DNA of 64,000 nucleotides from Stieleria tagensis. Its GTDB lineage: Bacteria > Planctomycetota > Planctomycetia > Pirellulales > Pirellulaceae. The first letter of the stretch is position 1. Each line of letters starts with the position of its first letter. The stretch is taken from the NCBI RefSeq assembly GCF_024129865.1, contig NZ_JAMYFE010000027.1:62001-126000 (forward strand), read 5' to 3'. Position numbers and translations under genes: made by a program. The notes under the pieces are model-generated. The model made no database searches and was not told the origin of the DNA. It worked only from the letters and a program-made list of their open reading frames with translations. This document shows positions 1 to 8,893 of this stretch, piece by piece.

Positions 1-2254
1 CTCGGGCGTCTTGCCCGATGACAAGACCGTCCTCTGCGTGACCACTGCGATGAGATTGTTGTGATCCGGCACCATCTTTCCATAGGACCGAAAAGAAAGC
101 CGAAAATTGAATCGTGTCATCGCTGACAAAAATAAGGTCGCCCCCAGAAGGTGCTTTTGCGTCATTGCCCTTCTTTCCTTTTCCATTGCCTCGGCCCTTT
201 TCATCGTCCTGGTTGTTTACTTGGACATCGTCGACCGGTAGACCAGCGTAGGATGGATCGGCACTTTGTGCGTTCGAGAGTGCGATTGTGTAATCAACAT
301 TGCCATCACGATCGCTGTCATCGACTGGAATCACGATGACTGATTGCGGCTGGTCCCAATTGTCTGAGGTGAATCGCAATAGCCCGGTGCTCACCAATCC
401 CTCGGTGGCGTCGAGCGATGTCACAGAAATCGTAACTTCGGCCGACGGGCGGGAATCAAGCACGACTGAAAAGGAATCCGAGTTGCCATTTTCCCGCGTG
501 GTCAGACCGCTGGTCGGCGAGACTGAGATGCCAGGCGCAACGATCACATCATCGTTGACAATGACACCCTCCGCGGTTGATCCTGTGATCACCGTGGTTT
601 CCGTCGCACCGGATAGGCTGACTGCGAAACGCTCGTCAAATTCGACTTCCGTATCGCCCGCCACATCGACCAAGATTGTTTTCGAGACTTCACCTGGGCC
701 GAACGAGACTGAGCCACTTGGGTAATCGCCAATCGCGAAGTCTTGACGATCGGCAGGGTGCTGACCGACTCCGGCAACTGTATAGTCCAGCGTTGTTGAT
801 CGCGTTGTATTTCCCGATCGGCTGACGACAAAAGAGTGTGTGCGAGATCCCGAATTTCCTTCGACCAAATTCGCGTTTTGCGCCGAAACAGCCACGAACT
901 CCGTATCCGTGGGAACGACGCTGCCGCTAATGAAATACTGCCCCAGGCTGGCGTAGTCGCTATACCCATCGGTTGCCGGATTGCCGTTGCCTGTTCCACT
1001 GATATGCAAGAAATATTGACCGGCGGTCGCCGCCAGTTGAATTCCCGCCGACAACGTCTCGATTGGATTGGAACTGGCAACTAGTTGGCTGGATGCGTCG
1101 TAGAGTTCTAGCAGGACATCCAGATTGGGGCCGCGATCAAGCGGCGAAACGTCAATTTGAATTGATCCGCTGTCGGTCGAAAACGCAAACACGTCGACAT
1201 CATTTGATCGTTCAATAATCCCCCAATCGCTGATGACGTCGTTGACGGTCGCGAGAGGTGATGCGTTTGCATCAACGCTACCGTGGTCGTCGGTGCGATA
1301 TGAGAAGCCATTGTTGCTGGTGATAATCGCCAAGTCGTCTTGTGATTGACTGGCGGCTGAATATTCACCCCGACTCCACTGGGTCACGTTTTGATAGTAA
1401 CTACTGCCCATGATCGGAGCCCAACCGGTTTCACCGCTCCCCTGCCCCTTGAAGTACTCTTCCGACGGACTGGTTCGGCCATCATGGCTCAGTCCCAAAG
1501 CATGCCCCACTTCATGGCTGATCGCTTCCGCTGTGTATTTCTCGTTGCCATTACCTAGTTGGGCTTCGAACACAAATGCCGGGCTATCGTAGGACCAATT
1601 GAAGGATCCGACATAGGCGACGCCGCCGGCGGCAGAGCCCCACCAATCGCTGCTGCTGCCTCCGATGACAGCTCGGGTGCCCCATTGTGTATCCGACGAC
1701 CCGCTTTTGACCAACGCACCGACGCCGGGATCCTCAGTCGTGACGTCGACATCAAACGGGATGAAGTCTTCGGCCACTCGCTCCCAGATCCATTGAATTC
1801 GCTGGAGTTCTCCATCGCTGAAGGAACTGGCGTCACCGTCAAAATCATAGGCCGGAGTGACAATATCGGCTCCCCCGTTGTAGTTGCTGTTCCAGATCGT
1901 TCCAGACGTGACATGGCCGTCAAAGTCTAAGTAGATGGTCTTACTGGCACCCGGATTGCTGTGTAGTGCAAACGTTTCTGACAATGAGGCCGGGGTTTCG
2001 GTGGAAAGTCTGTCCTCCGGATTGACTGGATCCGCAGCCTGGTTGGGCAATGCGGTCATCGCGTGCAGTTCATAGGCGTCAGTGAAGTGGGGCTTGGTTT
2101 CGATCGGGGCTTCCGCGTCACCGTAGACGAGCGGGTTAGCACTCATCACCACCCGCTGTTCCATCACTTCCATTTTCAGATTGCGACGACGCCCAACTCT
2201 GGCCGCGGAGGTACGTCGGACAATGCGAGCAGATCGAGAGAAAGACAGCGGCAT
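1..2254 (-). CDS. Secreted matrixin-like metalloprotease with PPC and Calx-beta domains (3' end cut by window edge)
   Basis: The frame is open from an ATG at 2254 to the left edge (751 codons), so the C-terminus is missing. The basic N-terminus contains MEQRVVMSA at about residues 33-41, a match to the LEPR-XLL tag of planctomycete giant secreted proteins. A metzincin zinc site, HEVGHALGLSH, lies at residues 247-257 and is followed by the likely Met-turn PIMGSS. Next come a PPC-like beta domain (about 335-435), a Calx-beta repeat (about 443-562, ending in the usual VNDD) and a second beta-sandwich repeat (about 563-680) resembling one in the 31642-43776 giant. The likely role is extracellular or cell-surface proteolysis or adhesion. 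The substrate is unknown. The family call is firm; overall length and C-terminal anchoring cannot be judged. Confidence 0.85.
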   Translation of the reverse strand, partial: MPLSFSRSARIVRRTSAARVGRRRNLKMEVMEQRVVMSANPLVYGDAEAPIETKPHFTDAYELHAMTALPNQAADPVNPEDRLSTETPASLSETFALHSNPGASKTIYLDFDGHVTSGTIWNSNYNGGADIVTPAYDFDGDASSFSDGELQRIQWIWERVAEDFIPFDVDVTTEDPGVGALVKSGSSDTQWGTRAVIGGSSSDWWGSAAGGVAYVGSFNWSYDSPAFVFEAQLGNGNEKYTAEAISHEVGHALGLSHDGRTSPSEEYFKGQGSGETGWAPIMGSSYYQNVTQWSRGEYSAASQSQDDLAIITSNNGFSYRTDDHGSVDANASPLATVNDVISDWGIIERSNDVDVFAFSTDSGSIQIDVSPLDRGPNLDVLLELYDASSQLVASSNPIETLSAGIQLAATAGQYFLHISGTGNGNPATDGYSDYASLGQYFISGSVVPTDTEFVAVSAQNANLVEGNSGSRTHSFVVSRSGNTTRSTTLDYTVAGVGQHPADRQDFAIGDYPSGSVSFGPGEVSKTILVDVAGDTEVEFDERFAVSLSGATETTVITGSTAEGVIVNDDVIVAPGISVSPTSGLTTRENGNSDSFSVVLDSRPSAEVTISVTSLDATEGLVSTGLLRFTSDNWDQPQSVIVIPVDDSDRDGNVDYTIALSNAQSADPSYAGLPVDDVQVNNQDDEKGRGNGKGKKGNDAKAPSGGDLIFVSDDTIQFSAFFSVLWKDGAGSQQSHRSGHAEDGLVIGQDAR

Positions 2255-2825
2255 AACGCAATTCCGTGACAAGGAAAAAGTGGGAAAGTGAAAAGTCGCC
2301 GGAGATCCGGCTTCCAGCCAGAATCAGTCGGATCTGGACCCCCGAAAAGCCACTCCGGCAGCCGGCATGTGTAGCACCACGACCGGCAGGATTCGAGATG
2401 GATTGGGCAAGTTGGGGCAAAGAAATAGACATTACTGACGACTTGGGTTTGGACGCGATACTAGTGACGCATCTTGTTGCTGGGAGATGACTTAAGTCAG
2501 CGCGGTCGGACGCGGCTGACTGTCTCACGAGAGGGGGTGCCTGGTATTGCAGCCTCACCATCACCGGTATCGAACGAGAAGGGAAATTGCTGGGTGAAGA
2601 GCCAAACGCCTGCCAAGTTTCCTCGCAAAAGCAACATGTTGTGGGGCGATCCAACAGAAGTCGCCCCCAAGGAGAGATGTACGAAATATCAGTTTCTGCT
2701 TGAAAATTCTGTTTTACGGTTCGCAAACCATTGCCCGGGGGGGGTGTCCGTCTGTATCGTAAAGGGTGATGGCGTCAAATCGTCAGCAGGCACGTTCGCT
2801 GTGGCTGCGTTACCAGGACCGTTCA
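2255..2825. other. Intergenic region between divergent secreted-protein genes, with a G8 tract
   Basis: These 571 bases separate the leftward metalloprotease gene from the rightward secreted-protein gene and should hold both promoters. I could not pick a convincing -35/-10 pair. Open frames here lack recognisable protein features. A run of eight G residues (2737-2744, preceded by CCC) lies about 80 bases before the downstream start codon. No RNA gene or repeat was recognised. Confidence 0.5.
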
Positions 2826-3236
2826 ATGAACTTTTTCCACCCTCACGCATGCTTTGCCTTGCTGTTGATCTTTGCATGTGCAGGATCAGTTGATGGCGGC
2901 GTGATAGGGATGCAGGACTTGGCGATTGAATCGAGCGCCGCTAGCTGTTCGCCCTCTAACGCTCAATCGCCAGCGGATCAGCAGTCGCCGATGTTGATTC
3001 CTGAATCCGGAAACACCGCCGGCGGATTCGGCCAGATATCCGTTGGCCAAGACAGAGTTGATTTTGCAATCGAAGGTATTTGTTCGATTGAGTTGCCGCT
3101 TGCCGTGCGCTATCGGATGCAGTTTGAGCGACGGAGAGTTGCTGAAGTAGTTCCCAGAAGGTTGCTGAAGGTTCCTATCTCTGCACGTGTCGTTGTTCTG
3201 ACGCGTGAAAGAAACAATTTAAGAAATTACGATTAG
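2826..3236 (+). CDS. Small secreted protein of unknown function
   Basis: I chose the ATG at 2826 because AGGA lies 7 bases upstream (2815-2818) and the resulting protein (136 aa) begins directly with a signal peptide: MNFFHPHACF, then a hydrophobic core (ALLLIFACAG), then a small-residue cleavage zone. The frame also extends upstream to 2769 or 2766. The mature part is Ser/Gln-rich, then has a short region with cysteine (EGICSIELPLAVRYRMQF) and a basic tail. No domain was recognised. The stop codon lies 11 bases before the start of the PEP-CTERM gene, so the two are probably co-transcribed. It could be a chance open frame, but the signal peptide and spacing favour a gene. Confidence 0.5.
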   Translation: MNFFHPHACFALLLIFACAGSVDGGVIGMQDLAIESSAASCSPSNAQSPADQQSPMLIPESGNTAGGFGQISVGQDRVDFAIEGICSIELPLAVRYRMQFERRRVAEVVPRRLLKVPISARVVVLTRERNNLRNYD

Positions 3237-3247
3237 GGATTTGTGAT

Positions 3248-4030
3248 ATGAACCGAACGTTTAGGTCTACGCTTGTTGCGGTAACGTGTATTGCTTTGAT
3301 GCACTGCGCACAAGCGCAGGCTGGATTTATGATTACCTATGCCGGTAATTCCACAGATAGCACGCTTTCTGGAGCGTCCGCGACAGCGTTTTTCAATTTT
3401 GGATTAGCCACACCTGACGAAGTTGGCAGGCGGAGCATCGAGGTCACCATCTCGAACACTTCCGAAAGCCTTACCAATGTGCCCTTGACGAGTTCGTTTT
3501 TAACGGGACTTGCGTTCGACACCCCGGCTTTTGGAGAAAGCTCAGTCGTGTTCGATAACTCTTCGTACGTCGGGACATCCGAACTGGGAAATGTGGTTTC
3601 ACCGGATGTAGCATTCAACCCATTCACTGCGGGCGGGGCACCTGAGTTTGACATTGCATTTACGGACGGTTCGAATATCCAGGGTGGCGGACAACCAATC
3701 GATGGATTAGCGATGGGAGACACGATAACCGTCAGCATTGAGTTTACATTCTATCCGGTTTTCGAAACTGGGGCGGTGGATACTTCTCCTTCTCCAACTG
3801 ACATCGAAGCCATGTTTCGCGCCGGCTTTGCTGACGGAAGCCTCCGGACAGCGGTGCGCTTCAAGGCAATCAATCCTGGTGGGGGCTCGGATAAAATTCT
3901 AGGTGGTCCTCCAACTGATCCTCCGACTGGAGATCCTCCAGGAATGGTGCCCGAACCCTCTTCGTTTGCAATCTTTGCAGCGTTGGGACTTTGCGGGGTT
4001 GCTTCGCGACGACGTCGACGCGTGAGTTGA
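3248..4030 (+). CDS. PEP-CTERM sorting domain protein
   Basis: This 260-residue exported protein has an N-terminal signal peptide (hydrophobic stretch about residues 8-24, ending AQA) and a C-terminal PEP-CTERM anchor: VPEPSSF, then a hydrophobic helix (IFAALGLCGVA), then SRRRRR. Such tails are recognised by the exosortase/PEP-CTERM system and usually mark proteins for export to the envelope or exopolysaccharide matrix. The body is Ser/Thr/Gly-rich and looks all-beta; no enzymatic motif is visible. An AGGGA ribosome-binding sequence overlaps the preceding stop codon (3234-3238). A strong hairpin terminator follows at 4062-4095. The exosortase itself is not in this window. Confidence 0.9.
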   Translation: MNRTFRSTLVAVTCIALMHCAQAQAGFMITYAGNSTDSTLSGASATAFFNFGLATPDEVGRRSIEVTISNTSESLTNVPLTSSFLTGLAFDTPAFGESSVVFDNSSYVGTSELGNVVSPDVAFNPFTAGGAPEFDIAFTDGSNIQGGGQPIDGLAMGDTITVSIEFTFYPVFETGAVDTSPSPTDIEAMFRAGFADGSLRTAVRFKAINPGGGSDKILGGPPTDPPTGDPPGMVPEPSSFAIFAALGLCGVASRRRRRVS

Positions 4031-4061
4031 TCCGCGAACAAGATTGAATCATCTCCATTAG

Positions 4062-4095
4062 GCCTCGTTGCAATCAGTTGCAGCGAGGCTTTTTT
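4062..4095 (+). terminator. Rho-independent terminator of the PEP-CTERM gene
   Basis: GCCTCGTTGCAA and TTGCAGCGAGGC form a 12-base-pair stem (one G-T pair) around a TCAG loop and are followed directly by six T residues. It lies 31 bases after the stop codon of the PEP-CTERM gene, which is the classic intrinsic terminator arrangement. Confidence 0.88.
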
Positions 4096-4139
4096 GTGCG
4101 CACTGCTTGCAACCGGTGCTTCGCAAGTCGGCGCCAATG

Positions 4140-4870
4140 CTTGTAGGCCGGAGGCCGACAGATCCACTGCCGTGGCCGTCAGGCCACGGGTGCGGAGTGT
4201 TTGACTTCCTCAGCCCGGCTGGCGACACATCAAATCGTCCGGACAACGGTTGTGTCGCCCGCTGGGCTAGCTGTCAGCATCGACCCCGGTGACGGTGGCT
4301 GAGGCCGACAGATCCACTGCCGTGGCCGTCAGGCCACGGGTGCGAAGTGTTTGACTTCCTCAGCCCAGCGGGCGACACATCAAATCGCCTGAACAATGGT
4401 TGTGTCGCCCGCTGGGCTTGCTGTCAGCATCGACCCCGGTGACGGTGGCTGACGCCACCGCCTAGGGTTGTACCGGCCTCCGGCCTGGAGCCAATGCAGC
4501 GGCTGACGCCACCGCCTAAGGTTGTACTGGCCTCCGGCCTGGAGCCAATGCAGCGGCTGACACCACCACCTATGGTTGTATCGGCCCGCCGGCCTGGAGC
4601 AATACTTGTAGGCCGGAGGCCGACAGATCCACTGCCGTGGCCGTCAGGCCACGGGTGCGAAGTGTTTGACTTCCTCAGCCCAGCGGGCGACACATCAAAT
4701 CGCCTGAACAATGGTTGTGTCGCCCGCTGGGCTTGCTGTCAGCATCGACCCCGGTGACGGTGGCTGACACCACCGCCTAAGGTTGTATCGGCCTCCGGCC
4801 TGGAGCAACGCAGTGACTGACGCCACCGCCTAGGGTTGTATCGGCCTCCGGCCTGGAGGGGAAACGCAAC
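4140..4870. repeat. Nested intergenic repeat block (three about 150-bp units plus about five 50-bp units)
   Basis: A unit of about 150 bases starting GAGGCCGACAGATCC occurs at 4151, 4301 and 4616. It holds a perfect hairpin (CCGTGGCC-GTCA-GGCCACGG) and an inverted pair, CAGCGGGCGACAC / GTGTCGCCCGCTG. A second unit of about 54 bases (GACGCCACCGCCTA... GGCCTCCGGCCTGGAG) occurs at 4451, 4505 and 4559 and in shorter forms near 4767 and 4815. Copies differ by a few bases. Open frames across the block exist in several phases but look like translated repeats. The block lies between convergent gene ends. The string CCCAGCGGGCGACA recurs near 47858, so the family is dispersed. Confidence 0.9.
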
Positions 4871-4925
4871 GCGCTGACCGACACTGCCGCCTAGAAACTT
4901 GTCGGACTGCGGCTTTGGCGGCGAG

Positions 4926-6821
4926 CTATTTGCTGGATTCGTACAGCCAGCGGATTGGTAGCCGGGTGATTTGGGTGGTGTTGAGTCCCGCGGATCGACC
5001 TTGGCCGGCGCAGTGTGCCAGCAGCACGTGGTCGTTGGCAAACGCAATCGCCGTGTAGCAATACCAACCATCTGGATCGTCGTACAAGACTTTGACATTC
5101 TCCCAGGTCACTCCTTCATCGTGCGAGATCGCGGTGGTCAGCGGCGTTCGCAGCGTTCGCTCGGAAACAGGAAGCTCGCTGTGATCGTTCCAGACCAATA
5201 ATAAGTCGTTGCTGCCTGGAATTCGCTGGATCGATGCCGGGGAATTGGGCGAAGCGATTCCCATCGGCTGCAGCGACGTCCAATGTTGCCCTCCATCGCT
5301 GGACTCGCAGCGCAATTGCTGGCCGGAATCGCTGCGACACCACAGCATCACACGTCCGTCCTGCAATTCGACCACGCCTGGTTCCTGGGCAGCGATTCGA
5401 TTTCCGTCAGCATCCGTGGCGCGCTGCGTGGTTGCACTGCGGTGCCAATTCAATCCGCCATCATCGGAAAGGTAGCAGGTGATTTGACCTTTCCAGTCCA
5501 TCGATTGCTGATCAGCGGTCCTATGCAAGGCGACGGGAGCCAGCAGGCGACCGCCTTGGAGTTGAATGACGCGATCATTGTTCATCACGTAGTAGCCGAT
5601 CTGGGAATCGGGAATGATTGACACCGGATCGCTCCAAGTCACCGCTTCGTCATTGGAAAATCGCACCACGGGCCGGCAATCGGTCAGTGAATTCTTGACC
5701 AAATAGAACAGTCCCAAACGACCGTCCGCCAATCGCAGCAACGACACCGACATCACGTTCATGTCGCCTTCGTTTGCAACTACGATCTGATCATCCGCCG
5801 ACCACGTCTGACCTTGATCACGAGACGTTCGACTGGCCAACACGGCTTGGTCGTGATCACTGCCGCCGCCACTGAAACGCGTGTAGACAAACAGCATTCG
5901 TCCATCATTTAACGTGACGAAGTCACCTTCGCTGTTACGAGGGTTGTCGACCGACGGCATCAATTTCAATGCGACTTGAAGCGGCTGATCGATTGACGCA
6001 GATGTGTCTGACTTTAACAACGGTTTTAGGTAGTTGGCGGTTTCGACTGCGATCACGTTGTATCCAGCCAAATTCGGATGCCGATCCGAAAACCAGCCCG
6101 GTCGTTCGCCGAACAGGGCATCCAGTTCGTTGTCCATCACTTCCAACCGCCCGTCGTGAACGCGCGGTTGCAGCCAATCATGATGCGCCGCGGGAATGTT
6201 TTCGATCGGGAAACGACGGTAGTTCAGCATGTTTGGTCCGGACTTGAGCGCAGCCGCATAGCCCGCATGGAGATCGAACAGCGGTAGCGATTCGCTTTCG
6301 GCGACTTGGCGAACGAGTTGGTTCATCTGCGTTGTTTTCGCTTCTGACGAAAAAGGAATGTTCGTGCAGAGAACAATTTTTGCGTCCGGATGGTCGCGTC
6401 GTAGCAGCCCGATCAGTTCTCGATAGTCGTCGGGAAAGCCGTCGGCGAAATTTTCGCGTTTGGCGTGGTCATTGATTCCGTAGCGGATCAACACGTAATC
6501 GATCCCCGGCAGTTCGCTGGCGTCACGCTGGTAGCGGCCGCTATCAATCAAACGTCGAATGTATTCGCCACCGCGGCTGGAATTGATCACGGTGCATGGC
6601 GGCAAACTCTGGTCGGCAGCCAACAGCTGCTGGATCATCTGTTCCAAATGCGGTCCGTCTGGTTGCAGTCGGCGTGGCACACTGCCTTCGGTGGTGCTGT
6701 CGCCCAATAACAGGATCTGAAGATTTCCCTGATGCTCGGCGCGGAGAGCTGGAGGGATGGCAACCAGCCAGGAAAAAGCAACAAGTGCTGTCAGCGCGCA
6801 GGTGGGTAGGAAGCGGTGCAT
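4926..6821 (-). CDS. Secreted SGNH hydrolase fused to a sialidase-like (BNR) domain
   Basis: I chose the ATG at 6821 (631 aa) because the signal peptide, MHRFLPTC followed by a hydrophobic run to PPALRA, begins there; the open frame upstream has no signal. The N-terminal half is an SGNH/GDSL esterase: LLLGDSTTEG (block I, nucleophile Ser), NSSRGGEY (block II Gly), RYGINDH (block III Asn) and SDRHPNLAGY (block V Asp/His). The C-terminal half is a sialidase-type beta-propeller with five Asp-box-like motifs, including SRDQGQTW, SNDEAVTW, SDDGGLNW, SSDGGQHW and SHDEGVTW. It probably removes acetyl groups and acts on a sialic-acid-like or other acidic glycan outside the cytoplasm; the true substrate is unknown. 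It is divergent from the double DUF1080 gene at 7039. Confidence 0.88.
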   Translation of the reverse strand: MHRFLPTCALTALVAFSWLVAIPPALRAEHQGNLQILLLGDSTTEGSVPRRLQPDGPHLEQMIQQLLAADQSLPPCTVINSSRGGEYIRRLIDSGRYQRDASELPGIDYVLIRYGINDHAKRENFADGFPDDYRELIGLLRRDHPDAKIVLCTNIPFSSEAKTTQMNQLVRQVAESESLPLFDLHAGYAAALKSGPNMLNYRRFPIENIPAAHHDWLQPRVHDGRLEVMDNELDALFGERPGWFSDRHPNLAGYNVIAVETANYLKPLLKSDTSASIDQPLQVALKLMPSVDNPRNSEGDFVTLNDGRMLFVYTRFSGGGSDHDQAVLASRTSRDQGQTWSADDQIVVANEGDMNVMSVSLLRLADGRLGLFYLVKNSLTDCRPVVRFSNDEAVTWSDPVSIIPDSQIGYYVMNNDRVIQLQGGRLLAPVALHRTADQQSMDWKGQITCYLSDDGGLNWHRSATTQRATDADGNRIAAQEPGVVELQDGRVMLWCRSDSGQQLRCESSDGGQHWTSLQPMGIASPNSPASIQRIPGSNDLLLVWNDHSELPVSERTLRTPLTTAISHDEGVTWENVKVLYDDPDGWYCYTAIAFANDHVLLAHCAGQGRSAGLNTTQITRLPIRWLYESSK

Positions 6822-7038
6822 CGATTTGGTGGGGATAGAGTGCCGAAGGTCACCTGGGATTGATCCGAATGATTGCGGAGTGATCCCGGACGGGGCGTTG
6901 GCGAGTGGGAGTGAGGGGGCGGACAGTGTAACCCGAATCATGGGTGCGGGGGCAATGGTTGGCTTGGCTGGTTGGTACACTGGATGTTTGAAATCGACCG
7001 ATCGACACACTGTTTACTCACTGACAAAACTGAACACC

Positions 7039-8526
7039 ATGGACTCAAATTTGATGATTCGATTACCCGCACGATTGGCAGTGCGATTGTTGGTTCTGGC
7101 CGTTGCGCTGGCACCGCTGATGCCTGCCGCCGCCCAGTCCGATCCGCCCAAAGGGTTCGAAGCGATTTTTAACGGCCAAGATCTGACGGGTTGGCACGGG
7201 CTGAACCCGCACTTAGTCGTCAAGTTGCCCGAGGAAAAACGCGAGGCAAATCGGAAACAGCAACGGGCGGAATTCGCGGATCATTGGCGCGTCGAAAATG
7301 GCGAACTGGTCAATGATGGTCACGGTCCTTACGCGACAACCGATCAGGAGTACGGCAACATTGAATTGATGTTGGAGTACAAAACGGTTGCCAGGGCCGA
7401 CAGCGGAATTTATCTGCGGGGAACGCCACAGGTCCAAATCTGGGACAGCAACCAGAGCTTTGATTCCAAACGACCCACGCGTCGACCGGAGTTGGGGTCG
7501 GGCGGATTGTTCAACAATTCACCGAGTGCGTATGGTCGTGATCCACTAGAAAAAGCGGACAAAGCCTTCGGCCAATGGAACTCGGTCAAGATACGTCAGG
7601 TTGGAGATCGCACTTGGGTTTGGCTAAACGGTATCGCTGTCGTCGAGGCCGCGATCATGGAAAACTACTGGGATCGTAGTCAGCCATTGCCGGCGATGGG
7701 CCCTCTGATGTTGCAAACGCATGGCGGAGAAATCCGTTGGCGAAACATTTTTGTGCGGCAAATTGATGATCATGAATCCGAGTCGCTGTTGGCCGGTTTA
7801 GCCGACAAGACCCCGCAATGGACCGCATTGTTCAATGGCAAAGACCTAGAGGGCTGGACGCCCAAAATTCGTCATCACGCGGTGGGCGAAAATTATGGCG
7901 ATACGTTTCGAGTGGAAGACGGATTGTTGAAAGTTCGGTACGACAGTGCTGCCTACCCGCAGTTCGACGAACGGTTTGGTCATCTGTTTTTCAACCAACC
8001 ATTTTCACACTATCGGCTGCGAGTGGTCTATCGGTTCGTTGGAGAGCAGAATGCCGGAGGACCTGGATGGGCGCTGCGCAACAGCGGACTGATGCTGCAC
8101 GGGGAATCGCCCCAGACGATGGACATCGATCAGGATTTCCCCGCCTCGATTGAAGTCCAACTGTTGGGCGGCAATGGAACCGACGATCGAACGACCGCCA
8201 ATCTGTGTACGCCCGGGACCAACGTGGTCAAAGATGGCACTCTATTCACACCGCACTGCACCAGTTCCAGTTCGCAGACGTATGCTGGGGAGCAATGGGT
8301 CACGGTCGAAGTCGAAGTGAATGGTTCTGACGTCATCCGTCACAAGGTCAATGGCCAGCCAGTGTTGCAGTACACCCAGCCGCAGTTAGACAAGCGGGAT
8401 CCGCACGCTGCGATGCTGGCCGAAAAGCAAGGTGGAATATTGTTGGACAAAGGCACGATTTCGCTGCAGTCGGAAAGTCACCCCTGTGATTTCCAAAGTG
8501 TTGAAATCATGGTGCTGGATCCGTAG
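7039..8526 (+). CDS. Secreted protein with two 3-keto-disaccharide hydrolase (DUF1080) domains
   Basis: The ATG at 7039 gives 495 residues starting with a signal peptide (hydrophobic stretch LAVRLLVLAVALAPLMPAAAQ). Longer in-frame starts near 6757 would add a region without coding character that overlaps the divergent gene. Two concanavalin-fold DUF1080 domains follow, each opened by the hallmark FNG-DL-GW: EAIFNGQDLTGWHG near residue 35 and TALFNGKDLEGWTPK near residue 260. Related domains bind or hydrolyse 3-keto-glycosides and are greatly expanded in planctomycetes. Its divergent partner is a sialidase/esterase, so both probably serve glycan breakdown outside the cytoplasm. Which of the two domains is catalytic, if either, cannot be told. 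Confidence 0.85.
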   Translation: MDSNLMIRLPARLAVRLLVLAVALAPLMPAAAQSDPPKGFEAIFNGQDLTGWHGLNPHLVVKLPEEKREANRKQQRAEFADHWRVENGELVNDGHGPYATTDQEYGNIELMLEYKTVARADSGIYLRGTPQVQIWDSNQSFDSKRPTRRPELGSGGLFNNSPSAYGRDPLEKADKAFGQWNSVKIRQVGDRTWVWLNGIAVVEAAIMENYWDRSQPLPAMGPLMLQTHGGEIRWRNIFVRQIDDHESESLLAGLADKTPQWTALFNGKDLEGWTPKIRHHAVGENYGDTFRVEDGLLKVRYDSAAYPQFDERFGHLFFNQPFSHYRLRVVYRFVGEQNAGGPGWALRNSGLMLHGESPQTMDIDQDFPASIEVQLLGGNGTDDRTTANLCTPGTNVVKDGTLFTPHCTSSSSQTYAGEQWVTVEVEVNGSDVIRHKVNGQPVLQYTQPQLDKRDPHAAMLAEKQGGILLDKGTISLQSESHPCDFQSVEIMVLDP

Positions 8527-8893
8527 CGGATCAACGCCAGGGTTCCAACGGTCTGGATTGTGAGTGGTCTGAACCGTGGCCGGTCCAGCTACGGCGTTGC
8601 AGGGTCGTGCGGATTGTTGGGCTTGGCGCGTCGATGGTCTCGCCAAACGCTGTAATTTGACTAGCCGGACTGATCTGAGCGGACGATTAGTGCGAAAGAA
8701 GCGCTTTGCCCGATTAGGTCGACGTGTCTGAATAGGGCCTTTTACTGTGTTGCGGGCGTCAATTTTTCCGCAGAAACACATCACTTGTCAGCGGCCTAGC
8801 GTAGCACTTAGAACGGTTGCGTTGACTTTTCCGCCACGCTCATTTGTTGAGCGTCTAACTATTCGGTACCCATTGCCAACAACAACTACACCG
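8527..8893. other. Intergenic region before glycogen phosphorylase
   Basis: These 367 bases lie between the DUF1080 gene and the glycogen phosphorylase start. The phosphorylase frame stays open upstream to 8747, but the family-like sequence begins at 8894. I see no T-tailed hairpin and no convincing promoter, repeat or RNA gene. Confidence 0.5.

Noticed and set aside
2136-2726. Leftward 196-residue open frame
   Set aside because: Its 3' part lies in another frame of the metalloprotease gene and it has no protein features; composition is that of a shadow.
4140-4870. Possible CRISPR array
   Set aside because: Units are 54 and 150 bases with no unique spacers and no cas genes nearby.
6757-7038. 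N-terminal extension of the double DUF1080 protein
   Set aside because: It overlaps the 5' end of the divergent gene and lies before a clear signal peptide starting at 7039.
8386-8784. Leftward 132-residue open frame
   Set aside because: Antisense to the DUF1080 3' end and the following gap; Arg/Pro-rich, no domain.
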